From Xanthostigma xanthostigma (Eukaryota; Arthropoda; Insecta; Raphidioptera; Raphidiidae): a stretch of 64,000 nt of DNA. Positions 10,598-23,169 of this stretch are shown here, piece after piece (position 1 is the first letter of the stretch; every line of letters starts with the position of its first letter). Below the pieces are notes generated by a model, which saw only the letters and a list, made by a program, of their open reading frames with translations, made no database searches and was not told where the DNA came from. A program made the position numbers and the translations under genes. Location: positions 7,130,001 to 7,194,000 of the forward strand of contig OY754475.1 in the NCBI GenBank assembly GCA_963575645.1, given 5' to 3'.

Positions 10598-11315
10598 AAA
10601 ATCAGCGTGTATTGAAATTGATATAATTATTTCCGAAAGAACAGAAGCAATCGAGTAAACAAAACACTGTCTAATATATTTTTTTATAATTCTGTTTGCT
10701 TAAAAATAATTTAAAATTTTGCAGCACAGCTGACACAAAAACGTCATCCCATCATAAAATGTTGAGTCACGTTCTAAGCCGGCATAAAGCGGGGATTAAA
10801 TTAATATTTTTTGTTAAGACTGTGCCAGTAGTATCAAAATTTTTGAATTATAAAATATGTTTACGTTGCAGCAATGAAAATGTATTGTTTTTAATCATAA
10901 TAACTTGAAATCGTAAAATCCAAAATTAATATAACCAAGTGATTGCATATTTTATTAGCCCGCCAGTACAGTGGTCACCTCGATCACAAATCACAACACG
11001 AATTCAGTTGTTTATTTTTAGTGTTCGGAAGCCAAATGGCAAATATAGGCCTTATAGGTTTTCATGTCCGTTCGTCTGCCCGTATGTCACAGGGTTATAA
11101 CTCCGCCATCTTTTCATCGATTCTGATGAAATTTTACAGGCAGGTGCTTTATATTAACTGTCCTACAATTGTGTAATGAAATTTAAAAAAAGTGAGGGTA
11201 GCTTTCCATTAATCACTTCTACCCTAGCACTGACTTAAGTCTAGTTGGGTAGGAAAATTCCATAATTTAAGATTTATAATTTGTTTTTATTTTGTGAAGA
11301 TATTTGTGGGAATAA

Positions 11316-11383
<68 letters not shown>

Positions 11384-11717
11384 TTTTAAAACTCTGTCAT
11401 ATTTTCATCGATTCTAATGAAAATTTATTTTGAACCGTCATATAATTGCGTAATGAAATTGCGAACAAAAAAAGAATTTAGGGGTAGCTTCCATACATAG
11501 AACTGAGGGCTGAAAATGTTTATTGTCGCGCATTTCATTCCTCGGGGTATCTTCGGACAGGTCTTAAAAAATGCAAGAAATGTTCTTAAGGGACTTTTTT
11601 TCTTAGACGAACAGTTCGCGATATATAAGTTCCGAAAATCGTTCATAATGTGCTCCTTCTCTAACTTTACAGCCACGTGATAAAAAAGAGACACTGTATT
11701 TTACACCACACACTACA
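10598..11717. repeat. Old dispersed repeat with an ATT microsatellite
   Basis: A TTA/ATT microsatellite runs at 11318-11382. On either side are related copies of one block (11096-11180 and 11390-11465; phrase tcatcgattctgatgaaa / tcatcgattctaatgaaa). No gene is recognisable. Confidence 0.5.
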
Positions 11718-11906
11718 GAAGTAAAACTGGTATAATTGTATAAAAATACAAAAAAATAATAACGACACTTACCGCTGAGATGGAACCTTTTAGGTTATGA
11801 TCCAAGTGTTCTACCACGCGGCCACGTTTGTTTGATATTCTACAGTCGGTTTTTTTCAAACTCATGAATCGATTTTGATCCCACCGTGCCAAAAGAAGTT
11901 TTACTT
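11718..11906. repeat. Repeat bounded by inverted GAAGTAAAACT motif
   Basis: gaagtaaaact at 11718-11728 is inverted at 11893-11906 (aagaagttttactt). Second member of the paired-motif family described at 1519-2077. Confidence 0.4.
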
Positions 11907-12865
11907 AAAAAATCTGGAAAAAAATCAAGACAGTAAATATTTTCAGCGAATATTATTTTGGGCGAGATATGTTAATAAGTTTTTTAATAGCACTACTATA
12001 ATGATCAAAGAATAGTCTTTACGTAACACTAAGTTAATGCGTGTACGACACGCACTTGACCATTTTTTTTCCAATAAAAAGAGACGGCATTTTTAATAAC
12101 GCAATATTAACTTTACAAAATTAGCACCATCAGTCTTTTTGTAGCGTGTAATTTTGATACGTTCGCATTGTTCAAGCATATTGATAGAGGTACTTTTGTA
12201 CAAAATTCTAATAACTCAACGGTATGCGAATAAATCTAGCGTGATGTATTGATTACCGATATATTGATTACCGATATATCAACAATCCGGCGCGTACGTT
12301 CAGTTCCGCGTTCCCCCCAACTGCGCTCGTCAACCCAATCACCCATGAGTCATTGGTTTCACTCAGCCATGTCGTGTTTTCAACGGGTTTGTTTATCGAA
12401 TGAACGATCATTTTCAAAAATTTATTTTTTTTCATATCCGAAGCCGTAACAAGGCAAGCGCAACAGGGGCACGTAGCCTAGACGGAACGGAGGCTCCAGA
12501 AAGATAAAAATAAATCGCATTATAATTTTTAAAAAAAAGGTACGCTTTCAACAACTTTTTGGAACCTGTTTACCGAACGACTCAATATTCAAGCATTTTT
12601 ATATATCACTATACGTCTGTCTGTCTCATATATTTTTATTCTATACTGAGCATAGGAATAAAATCGCAATCGAACCATTAGGGTGTAAACATATACTTCT
12701 GTCTTTTTTTACGCCGTAAGCACTGGCGTATCCAGGAGGGAAAAAAACAAGCACGGGGGACCCGCCTTAAGAAATTTCTAATTTGCCCCCTCCGGGGCCA
12801 AAAGCTGGGTACGCGCATGTTAACGTCATAGATGAAGACAAACTTTTTGAAACAGAGATACTTTA
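11907..12865. other. No gene seen; transposon end remnants
   Basis: A 15-bp direct repeat (tattgattaccgata) lies at 12248-12278. Positions 12723-12817 have hAT-like ends (cactggcgtatccagg and ctgggtacgcgcatg, loosely inverted). No protein gene is recognisable. Confidence 0.35.
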
Positions 12866-13015
12866 TTCAGATTGAATACAAGTAACTCCGATTATCATGA
12901 CATTTGGACACAACATTCATCTCGGTAAACTAAGATGAACGTGCGTACTCATGTACCCCCCCCCCCCATTTTTTTTCACCCAGGTGAAACCGGGCGGGAC
13001 CGCCATATTAAATAA
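12866..13015 (+). mobile_element. Helitron 3' fragment
   Basis: Matches the last ~140 bp of the 4063-4630 and 59462-60047 Helitrons (ggtaaactaagatgaa, then gtgaaaccgggcgggaccgc), interrupted by a run of C at about 12957-12967. The 5' part is missing. Confidence 0.6.
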
Positions 13016-13710
13016 TATTCATTGAAAATAGTAAAAGAGTCACAACAATAATATTTGAATTCTAATAATTTTGTCATTCATTGAAGCATTACATAAAATA
13101 TAAATTTTTGACTCCCCTCTGCAAATTAAACTTTAATAAAACTTATAAAGTCAAAAGCCTTGTTATTAAAAAATAAATGTCATTTTATGATGAGTAAATT
13201 CAATAGGTCATTAAAACATTTGCTTTTAAAATTATAGTCAAAAATCAAATCGCAAAAATTTTATTTGGTCGTAATTTGAAAACAAAAATATCGATTCTGT
13301 TTTAATAATACGTCATAAAACTACCCTTTTGTGCATACAATAGGTGTGTTTGATATCGTACTGCAGTGTATAAAGTGTTTACACTTTTGACACTATTACG
13401 TTTGTCATAAACAAGGGTAAGGTACACTGACCTGTTTGGTATTTCAATGTCGAACTCAAAGTATCAACAGTAGCAGTCAATAGTTTTTGAGCTCAGGACA
13501 AACAGGCAGAAAAAAAGTCTGAAAATATTTAAGTCAGTTTCTGAAAATTCGAAATTTCTTTAAAAATTTGCAAATACTAACAATATTTATTTTTCGTTTT
13601 TCTTTTGTTTAAATTTAAATGTCTTTAAATATATTTTATTATTATTACTTGGCTTCGCTGAAAGTTTAAAAACCGTATGACTCGAGCACAGACGAATGTT
13701 ACAGTAACAT
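13016..13710. other. No gene seen
   Basis: Very AT-rich, with no recognisable frames or transposon ends. Confidence 0.4.
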
Positions 13711-15128
13711 TCCGCTACGCCAACACGAGGCTAGTCTTGCCGCTAGATTTCAAGCGTGCGTGGAGCTGGCTTTCGTGATGGTTTTTATGTGTTCGCTTCA
13801 CACGATGCATGTATTGAAGCTATGCTTTGTAGATGGGTGAACGTTTATTGTCTCTGAACAGAACATACAGTATGACGCCATGTTTGTTATTTTATTTTAT
13901 TTTATTTGTAAATCTGGCAGGCTAACAGACAATGTCCAGTAACAAGCCTGCTCTCAATATTATACAATAATTATTATACATTTGCAGCACTGTTACAAAC
14001 TATATATATAAAAGAAAGAAAAAAAAAAGCAATAAAATAAGAAACATAATTGAATAATATAGAACTTAGAGAATCGAAAATATATAATTTTCACTTCAAA
14101 AAAACAGAAATTTGTCTTTTAAAATTTTTTAGAGTATCCCCAAAAATATCAATATCCGTTCTATTGTTGATATCGTTGAAAATGTACGCCATTCTGAAAA
14201 GCGGAGAGTTAAAGGCATAATTGGTCGTGACTGAGGACAAATAAAATAGATCTCTATTCCTAGTGTGGTAGATTGAAGCAGATAAATAAAATTTCGCTAG
14301 TAAGTCGGGTGAATTAATTGTACCGTTTATAATTTTATGTAGACAACGTCACAACACATATCAGAAATTTTCCTTCTAACTTCAAGAGTTTGTAGTTTCA
14401 TTAAAGATAGTCTACTTTCGTATGTTAATTGTAAATTGAATTTCCAATTGACACTTCTTAGAAATCTTTTTTGGATAGATTCAATGCGATTTATTTTGTT
14501 AAAATAATATGGGCTCCATACAACAGACGCATATTCAAGCTGTGATCTTACCAGCGAGCAATATAATGTTTTCATTACGGGTATACTGTGGAATGGTTTA
14601 GCTATTCTCATAATGAAACCCAACATCTGATTCGCTTTGGACACTATTTTATTTATATGATTTCCAAATTCCAACTGATTGTCGATAAGTATTCCCAAAT
14701 CTTTAATAATATTTTGCTCTGACAAGGTTATTGTTTAAATGGTAGTCATATGAAACTTTAGTTAAATTTCTTGTGAAACGGACAAAATGACATTTTTGAA
14801 TATTTAAATGTAGCATATTATTTTCACACCAGTTGTTTATATTATTCAGATCAATCTGTAAAGAATGACAGTCGGAATAAGTTTTTATTGAGCGGAAAAT
14901 TGTTTGTGAAGTTTTGGCCATGTCGCCCACGTTGACAAGACACTGTTTCCTGATTGGCTCTTGCTCAAAACAAGCAGGTAAACAAGCACTAAAAATACTC
15001 TCTGCTCTAATTTTGAAAACCATCTTGTGATCACGCACGCGAGCTCGCAGTGACGTCATTTCCATTCTCGTAGCCAGCGCGCCACGTGATTCAAGAGGCA
15101 AAACTAGCCTCGTGTGCAGCGGCCTTTA
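13711..15128. mobile_element. AAGGCCGCTGCACACGAGG-family miniature element, copy 2, interrupted by a LINE
   Basis: The left part, 13711-13886, starts tccgctacgccaacacgaggc and runs to gacgccatgtttgtt. The right part, 14923-15128, resumes at catgtcgcccacg and ends ctcgtgtgcagcggccttta. In the copy at 49 kb these phrases are only about 15 bases apart, so the 1 kb between them is an insertion. Confidence 0.65.
13887..14922 (-). pseudogene. LINE reverse-transcriptase C-terminal fragment, frameshifted
   Basis: On the - strand, two overlapping frames encode the C-terminal part of a non-LTR retrotransposon reverse transcriptase (Jockey/CR1-like). The first (ending about 14703) has DLNNINNWCENNMLHLNIQK. 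The second (14327-14725) has IKDLGILIDNQLEF, IVSKANQMLGF and LVRSQLEYASVVWSPYYF, the usual thumb-region words. A one-base shift near 14720 breaks the frame. The + strand start (13887, repeated ATTTT units) is the copied poly(A)-like tail, so the 3' end is present and the 5' end truncated. It is inserted inside a miniature DNA element. No intact open frame remains. Confidence 0.75.
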
Positions 15129-16228
15129 GACTTACGTACTGACGTCACAGTGAGTCGCTCATCGATTCAATAATGAAAAAATCTATTTTGAACTTGTCGG
15201 ATAATTTTTAAGATATTGTTATTAGGCAATTCGGCGCGACCGATAAAGACCAATCGCAATGGCTGATATATAATTTTACCAACAATTTTCATACGATTCC
15301 AGTAAACAAACCGTTATATACCACAATGCTACGATATTATCAGCTTCGGATTGTGTCATAAAAATATTTTTTACGAGAAAACTTCTCTACATTAAATAAT
15401 TCGAAATCGGTCCACTTTTATTATTGATGAAGTTATTTTATGGTAGAGAAAAAAGTTCATTAAAATTTTATAAATGTGTCAGATTAATGATATAGAAGCT
15501 ATAAGATTTTTTTTATTATTATTTCTTAAAGAAAAATTGACACTTTGTTGCAATTAACTTGATTAAAAAAGAAGCTGTAATTTTCTTAATAACTTCCAAA
15601 AAATAACTGCCGAATTTATATTATACTACTTAAAGAGGTTGGATCAAAAATTCAAAATTATTAAAATTTGTTAAAGTTTCTTAGTGATTTAGGTACATCA
15701 TATCGCAAATTTTGAACATTATGGACAGTTTCATTGTTAAAAAATTTAATTCAAAATATTTTTTGTTAGATCAAGACTCTTTAAACTGGGGCTTAAATAG
15801 TATATTACACCATTTTTAATAACATCAAAGTCAAAGTTGAACCTTAGTAACCTGATTAAACAAATAATATTTTAAAATGACTTAAACAATTGTCAAAATT
15901 CGCCCAAAAAAACTGTCAAAATTCACCTACAAATATCGTCAAAATTCATCCGAAAAATCGTCAAAATTCACTCAAAAAATGATCACCCATGATAATGATA
16001 ATTATTAATACAATTTTTAATTACATTGTTAATGAAATAGTATTAAAAATGTATGATAAATCAATTATTATGGGCCCTTGATACTTGGGAGCCTAGGGCT
16101 TAAGCCTTATTAATCCCTATCTAGATCCACCCCTGGTCACAGATGGGGGTCTTACTGACATCTGCAGATGCGGATGCGAATTTTCTGAGGTTCACATCTG
16201 CGGAGTTTACGAAATGAATTTTAATCAA
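15129..16228. other. No gene seen; short tandem phrase
   Basis: AT-rich. At 15892-15985 the phrase gtcaaaattc is repeated four times at about 22-28 base spacing. Around 16095-16140 there is a hAT-like end (ccctatctagatccacccctg). Confidence 0.4.
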
Positions 16229-16242
16229 TTAAAAAATAATAA

Positions 16243-16581
16243 TAAATAAAATTATCGACCAATTTTTCAGACAATATATTAACAAAAAATATAATTAATA
16301 CATTAACGTTTCGATCCGGATTTGGATCTACTTCAGAACGGATCTAAAAAATATAAAAAATAATTAATATTTAATTTCCAATTCGCTTTATATAAAATTC
16401 TTTCAAAATAATTAATTAGTAACAAAATATTGAAAAAATAATAAACAATTTATTTTTTATCCAAATCCGGATCGACACGTTAATGTATTAATTATATTTT
16501 TTGTTAATAATATATTGTCTGAAAAATTGGTCGATATAATTTTATTTATTGAAGAGTTCTAATCAGACGTTAATCGAAGAT
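16243..16581. mobile_element. Second Penelope-like palindrome copy
   Basis: Flanked by the 14-base direct repeat ttaaaaaataataa (16229-16242 and 16582-16595). Terminal arms match 9737-10135 (phrase attatcgaccaatttttcag and its inverse). The extension attgaagagttctaatcagacgttaatc lies on the right here and on the left in the other copy, so the two insertions have opposite orientation. The hammerhead-like core is decayed: the left arm (- strand) reads ctgaagt and the right arm lost that part. Confidence 0.6.
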
Positions 16582-16595
16582 TTAAAAAATAATAA

Positions 16596-17394
16596 GTTGA
16601 AAATATTTAATTGACACTAGACCCAAATTACTTCAACTGTTGATGGGCTTAAAAAAATACAATCGGAATGTAACATAATATTGAGCACAACATAATGGAA
16701 AACAAAACAGAATCTAAAAATCAAATATTGTAATAAAACATAAGAAAGGCAATTTATCAGAATCACGATAACAAAAAATTCGACCGGGCCATTTTTACAC
16801 AGCAATGATTTGTTAGATACAATATAGATGAAATTACTAAGGAAGAAAAAAAGTGTTTATTTAAGCGGAAAAGAAACTTTTACTCATATACACAGAGAAA
16901 TTTGTTAGCGCGGGGAACTCAATTCAAGATAATATCAGTATAACCAATCTTCTCAAGTTAAAATATCTACGCCGGGGGAGGGTGACCCACGGACCATATT
17001 ATACTACCAACCGCTAAGAACACAATCCCCTATAGCTAGACACACAAGCTGCGTTCTTAACTACAGGTCGAACCTTATAAAATAAAAATATATTCCATAT
17101 TACAAACATAATACGTCGTTGGTTTTTCTGTGAGTTTCTACAAATTTTCTTACCCTGTTCCAACGTGAATTCTTAGGTCATTTTCTATTCAGATTTTCTG
17201 ACGCGACAATTAGAAACCACGATTTTGGATACTAAACAATCCATCTGGTCCATCGCGAGTTGGCTGAGAGCCTTTTCACAAGGGCTTAGATTAGATGTCA
17301 TCCAAACCCTGCTAGACTTCGTTCTAATAGCGCGTTTGATTCCATCTACTGCGCGATCGAGATCCTCAACTAAAGCCCGCTTGTCTTCGTTCTA
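16596..17394. other. No gene seen
   Basis: Short open frames only. From about 17230 the sequence grades into the repeat array that follows (cgcgagttggctgag, cttcgttctaa repeated near 17315 and 17385). Confidence 0.4.
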
Positions 17395-18300
17395 ACAGAG
17401 CGAAGGACTTCGCCATCTATGGCGTGTTCGACTTCGTAGATGGCGAAAGTGGCAAAAGATGACGAAGAAGAACGAGTCACAGATATCGAAGCGAGGAGAA
17501 GTAGATCCGACTCTAGATGCTGAAGTCGAGTAGGTTTTTGATGACGAAGACGAATCCGTAGATGACGAATCCGAGGAGCCTTTAGAAGATGAAGACGAAC
17601 GCGGATTAGACGAAGTGAATCCGAATTTAGATGGTGAAGTTTAGGGAGATTTTGATGACGAAGACGAACGAGTCGGAAATGGCGAAGCCGAGAAGACTTT
17701 AGAAAACCAATGCGCAGTAGATGACGAAGTAGATCCGGCTCTAGATGGTGAAGTCGAGGAGGTTTTTGATGACAAAGACGAATGCACCGTAGATGACCAG
17801 CTGTAGATGACCAATCCGAGGAGCCTTTAGAAGATGAAGACGAACGCGCATTAGACGAAGTGAATCCGAATTTAGATGGTGAAGTTTAGGGAGATTTTGA
17901 TGACGAAGACGAACGAGTCGGAAATGGCGAAGCCGAGGAGACTTTAGAAAACCAATGCGCAGTAGATGATGAAGTAGATCCGGCTGTAGATCGTGATGTC
18001 GAGAAGGTTTTTGATGACGAAGAAGAATGCGCCGTAGATGGCCAGCCGTAGATGATCAATCCGAGGAGCCTTTAGAAGATGAAGACGAACGCGGATTAGA
18101 CGAAGTGAATCCGAATTTAGATGGTGAAGTTTAGGGAGATTTTGATGACGAAGACGAACGAGCCGGAAATGGCGAAGCCGAGGAGACTTTAGAAGACGAA
18201 TTCGCAGTAGATGACGAAGTAGATCCGACTCTAGATCGTGAAGTCGAGGAGGTTTTTGACAACGAAGCCGTAGATGGCGAAAAGCTTTATGTAACCCAGC
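17395..18300 (+). repeat. 245-bp tandem array with a decayed acidic reading
   Basis: The phrase ccgaggagcctttagaagat recurs at 17571, 17816 and 18061, exactly 245 bp apart, with partial units on both sides (about 3.5 units). On the + strand each unit reads mostly Asp/Glu codons (gatgacgaagacgaa), with an in-frame TAG at the same place (ggtgaagtttaggg). Because 245 is not a multiple of 3, the frame shifts between units. It therefore does not encode one protein now. Within a unit there is a looser sub-repeat built on gatgacgaa. Its origin is unknown: perhaps an expanded acidic low-complexity exon or a satellite. Confidence 0.75.
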
Positions 18301-19503
18301 ATTAATCCAAAAACACGAGTCAATGTGACTCACCCGTTTGTCATATTATATAAACCGTACTTTCATGTGTGTATATGAAGCAGCAGACTATGGAAAATAT
18401 TGCAATCCGATACTGAGGTTGACAGTTATGATATGCATATACATATATATATATGTAGGAAGGTTGGTAGGACTGAAGGTGTTATACCTATAGTGTTTAT
18501 GTTGGTAACGCTGTGCCGGGAGTGAGATAGTCAAGTGTTATGTAGCGCTTTCACCGCCGCTTTGCTTGAACGGACCAAGCCGTTCCAATTGCCATAGTAT
18601 ATAGAGCTCCTTAATCCAGCACCGCGTTTTCTCGCTGGATATGAGCGCGTTCAAATTTACTTGCCAAATCATAATCGTAACAATTCGAATTTATTCGAAC
18701 GACGATTGGAAAGAGTTTTGTTGTATATGCAAACATGCGACGAGATACGAACGAATCTTTATTTTATTGGTCTGCTAGAGAATTGATCTCACTGTCGCCC
18801 AATATTGACTGTTGAAAAATTCAATTTCAACAATGGAAATAACAAATGCGGTTTTATTAGCCTTCAAGTACGGCTACGCCTTGGTAGATTTTGGTTTCGA
18901 AACGAAATAGGCTATTTGACTCTTATTTTTAAATAATATTGTCTTAAAATGTTCATATCGTAGTATTAGTCCCTAGAAATTTTTATTTCGCTGAAACGCA
19001 GTAATTTTTTAGAATAAAAAAGCACCCAAATATATGAGTTTGCGCGAAAAACGAGGCGCCATGTTAACCTATACTGTGACGTCATTCTTGTAGTATAAAA
19101 ACAAGTGCAAGTGTTTACTCACGCGTGTGCGGCTTGAATTTACCTACGTACGTACGAACTAACCGACAATTGATGTTCAAAATTTTCAATTTCAATTTTA
19201 AAACTAATTATGAACTCGAATCGATTCAAAAATAGTTCCGCTTTCTAGACCAGAAGCTACGATTTAACTGGATTCGTGTGAAATTAACCTAGATATAATA
19301 ATAATAATGCGTTTAACGTCCGTTTCTCGACTTTATGTCATAACAGACGCCATTCGCACCATTACTATTTTCCATCTATCACACTTCCAGTTATTTTATA
19401 CATTTTTAAACACCCACTTAATTAATAGCAATGTGCGAATGAATGCATTTTAGGACGTTAGGATAAGGTAGGCAAATTTTGAGCACAGGATTTTGACAGG
19501 TAA
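18301..19503. other. No gene seen
   Basis: Contains an AT/TA dinucleotide run near 18440-18462 and the 19044-19115 copy of the dispersed block seen at 4972-5043. No frames of interest. Confidence 0.4.
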
Positions 19504-19725
19504 TTAATCGGCCATGGCCTTGAATAAGGAACCATCTTGATATTTATCTGGAACTATTGAGGGAAAAACTTCAACATGATGGCCGGTACATGATTTACCG
19601 TTTCTCGGCGAAAGGCGGCAGGAAAAAGTCTCCAGCCACAACTGCCCCCGCCGGGATTCGAACCCAGTACCTCCCGAACGCAAGTCTAGTACTCTCACCA
19701 CTACGCTCGGTGAACCTGGATAAAA
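19504..19725 (-). mobile_element. tRNA-derived SINE-like repeat
   Basis: On the - strand, the part near 19640-19715 has a tRNA-like A-box region (gtagtggtgagagtactag) and a perfect B box (gggttcgaatccc) about 25 bases apart, followed by an unrelated tail. No closing acceptor stem is visible, so it is not a working tRNA. The 65-codon open frame over it is incidental. Confidence 0.55.
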
Positions 19726-21064
19726 CTTCTTGTATGAACGAAACTCAACTCTGACGCGAAACGCGATATGTGCAAAACTAAAGTCATTTCACAGGCGCTC
19801 TAGATTCGAGTTATGTTCACGCAATGTATAACAGTAAAAAGGAAAAATCGTGCCATAACTATAGGCTTCATGCCCATGTTATGTAATTGTGTGCGCGCAT
19901 ACTGTATATTGGCCTGCGGGTGGTCGGTATGTGTGCAACAGACAGAGAAAGAGAACGCCGAAGAGGTCGCCATAACGGAGTCACACTGTACTGATTGCCA
20001 CCTGGCACAGATTCAAGAAAGTGAGTAAAAACCGACGTGTCGTGCCGTCGAAATTTGCCTCACGATTCCATTATCCTCTCACCTGCACGTTATCAGACGT
20101 CTTCTTCCTCAATATTTTATCTCTGAACTGATGAACCGACTTATTTAAAATTTATGTGAGACCACCCTGCAGGTAAAATTCGTGTATGCTTGAGTTAATA
20201 TTTAAACTGATTAACCCATTCGGTACTAGCGGTCATTTCAATGGACATACTAATCTAACGCGTGTAATTTAAGTCAGCGTATTTAAATGTCAAATATAAA
20301 CATTTCATTGTGCTTGAGGCTTATTTGAGATGTAGGTCGAAATATCGAGTCAAGTGTTGACCGCAGTCATGGATTCACGCAAAGCTGGCAAAAGTGTACA
20401 TGCTGATTGTGTATTACTTAGTATAACTTACGCATTTCCATTATGTAATCTATTTTTCTTGTACGGATATTTATTTTAATTTTATTATGGTTACTTTACT
20501 AATTATACTTAAAAAGTAATTAAACATCATATGTTAATGATTACCGTAAAAAATGCATTTTTTTGACCTGTTGTTCATTTCAATGAAAATAGGGTTTTCC
20601 AAAATTCTGTAAATGTTAAAATATATAATATTAGATATCGTGTCCATCGAGGTAATTAATAAGAAAAATTGCGGGATTGTGGACAAAAAGTTATTTATTT
20701 AGTGTACGACGTTTCGTTTATAGATTTAGACTTTTTCAAATGCAAATGTGAAAATTTAAAACAATAATTATGAAAATAAACATTAATTACTAACCATAGC
20801 AATTAACAAAAGTTAAGGTACATAAGACAAAAACATGTTAAATTTATAGTTTTTAACTGTACATACTCCTTAATTACACCCTAAGAAATATTTTGTATTT
20901 AAAAATAAAAAATTCAGGTCCAAAGGGGTTAAATACAAAATTAATATTTTTTACCAAATTTTGTAATAAATGTTAGATTCTTCCTGTCCACGGGTCCCTG
21001 GCCTGAGGGGCACTCGGAATTTTGCCCGTTCTACCACCCTATAGTTACGCTACTGAACATAACT
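19726..21064. other. No gene seen
   Basis: A 71-codon frame at 19813-20028 is unremarkable. The segment ending at about 21056 (cctatagttacgctactg) looks like the right end of an old hAT element, but no left end was found. Confidence 0.4.
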
Positions 21065-21068
21065 TTAA

Positions 21069-21638
21069 GGTAGTTTGGTAGCCAAATGACTTAAACTTGA
21101 CCCTACATTTTTTTATATTTATTCAAAAGATTATAATTAGACACCTACAGAAAAAGAATCAGATTTTTTTACCACACCATTTAAGAGATATAATTAAATA
21201 AAGTTATGCAAAAATTCACGTGCCCTTATGAGTGTCCTTGTTTAATAACTCCGGAAATTAAGGGTTTGTAAAAAATTGACAAACTTGACCCCACAAAAAA
21301 AACTTTTTAATGGATAGAACAATGTTTGAAATACACACTGCAAAAATTTCAGAATAATTTACCACGTACTTTCGATTTTATTAATTTTTTAATACTGACA
21401 TGTGGCATCTATCTCTGTTGTTGTATTGACAGTGACTAGTGACAGTTGAGTACTAATCAATTAATATTTTATTAATTACATTACTATAATTATTTAATTA
21501 TAATTCGCATTAAATTAAATCAAATACATTGTTATGTGAATTTCTATTAATTAATTATTATTATAGCATGATTTGGGTAATTATTTGAGGGAAAAAAAAG
21601 TCATTTATTTGACTTGAGATTGCGGCTCCCAAACTACC
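21069..21638. mobile_element. TTAA-flanked (piggyBac-like) miniature element
   Basis: TTAA occurs directly outside both ends (21065-21068 and 21639-21642). The ends ggtagtttggtagcc and ggctcccaaactacc are inverted copies. 570 bp with no transposase. TTAA duplication is characteristic of piggyBac-type integration; the family assignment is inferred from that alone. Confidence 0.6.
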
Positions 21639-21642
21639 TTAA

Positions 21643-22437
21643 CAGAACTGTAAACCCAAAATTTTTGGCGGAACCGCACTGTTCTTTGAAACGTATATAT
21701 ACCCGTGCACTGACCAATCAAATCTGACAAGTAATGTAGTGAACTTTTTCACTGGATTTATGTCGAGGGCTTGTCAGAAGTAATGTCGTGTATAAAACCG
21801 CGTTTACACCAAACGGCAGTATAGCACACCCTTCACTTATTATGCAGTTTTTATATGCGGGTGCAGCCATTTGCTTTATTAGCTTTACGTTTCCTCACCG
21901 AACGCTACACACCATCTACGCTCCAAACAAAATGCCTCGGTTTTATACCGTTCTCTTCCACCGTGTGGTGTGAGAGAAGGGACGCCCGCCGTACGCATTT
22001 GTTGTATGCACTTTTTATGCCCTATTAGCTTTCTACTTTGTTCTGCCAATTACTCATAGCTGTTAGTGCCTTTTAAGCCTGTCATAAAATGCATAAAATC
22101 CTTTTTGCCGTATGACGTATGTTGCATTAAACTTTGAAGGAAAATACACAATACGTGATTTTAAAACGCAAACCTGCAGAAATGCAGCCTATTTTAAATC
22201 TTTCGAAGTATTTTAATGCAGTGGTACTTAACATTTTTGAAGTTATACTTCTTTTGAATCTAAAAATACCGAAAAAGTTCTCAGAATATTGAAATTAAGA
22301 AAACATAACTTATTTTAAGTGATGTATTAGAGCAGGTCTAGGCAAATGGCGGCCCGTGGGCCGGTTACGGCCTGCAGTAATATTTTATCCGGCCCGAGAA
22401 GCATTGTATAAATGATTATTAAGAGCGAAAATAGTTT
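21643..22437. other. No gene seen
   Basis: Around 22338-22400 is a transposon-end-like phrase (gcggcccgtgggccgg) of the kind seen at hAT termini. No gene. Confidence 0.35.
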
Positions 22438-22642
22438 GCCAATAAAGACGTAAAGTTTGTAAGTTTAAATCTCCGAAACTACTTATCCGATTTCAAAATT
22501 TTTTTCACCAATATTTAGAATGGACATGGACATTATCGCATTAAAATTAAAGCGCTCTTCGTGGAGACCAATTTTACAACGTAAGTCAACCAAAAAACGG
22601 TGGCAATCTACAAATTAGAGCAAAGCCGATCCGGACGGCTAG
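22438..22642 (+). mobile_element. Helitron-like fragment, relative of 679-923
   Basis: Shares tttcaccaatatttagaatgg, ttaaagcgct and cggtggcaatctacaaa with 679-923 and ends ggacggctag (CTAG). The 5' TC end is degraded. Confidence 0.6.
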
Positions 22643-23169
22643 TTGCTAATAAAATTATAGTTTTTTTTTCAATTAGAAGAATTTAAATTGGACGAATTTT
22701 AACAATCTTAACGCATGATGATTTTCAGCGAAACTTTAGAGCTTCGCTGAAACCGTGCTGAAAGATACTACAATAAAATCAATTTTTACATCTCATCTCG
22801 ATGACTACTATATAATATATTATTTTCTATGTGTAAAATAGAACGTTTGTATAAAAAGAGGTGATTTAAAATGGCCAAGAGTCAGTTTCTTTGCGGCGTT
22901 TCACAATTTATTACTGTTCTTAAAGTAAAATACAATTATTTTGTAAGACTGGAAAATGGAAAATAGAATGCAAATCTTAAGGGAGCACTACAGACTTTTG
23001 TGCAACTTATGAGTTCTGATGATATCCGGCACGTAGTTGGCTCTGGCGCGATATAAATACGTTTTTCTTTTATTTCAAAAGAAAAGTCATTCTTCTTAAA
23101 ACAATTGAATCGAAACAAAACAATCGTGCTTTGATCATAGCTATACATGGTGTCACAGAAGTTTCTGTA

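Noticed and set aside
17944..18333. 129-codon Leu/Arg/His-rich frame on the - strand
   Set aside because: It is the reverse of the acidic tandem array and shares its repeat structure; no protein family is recognisable.
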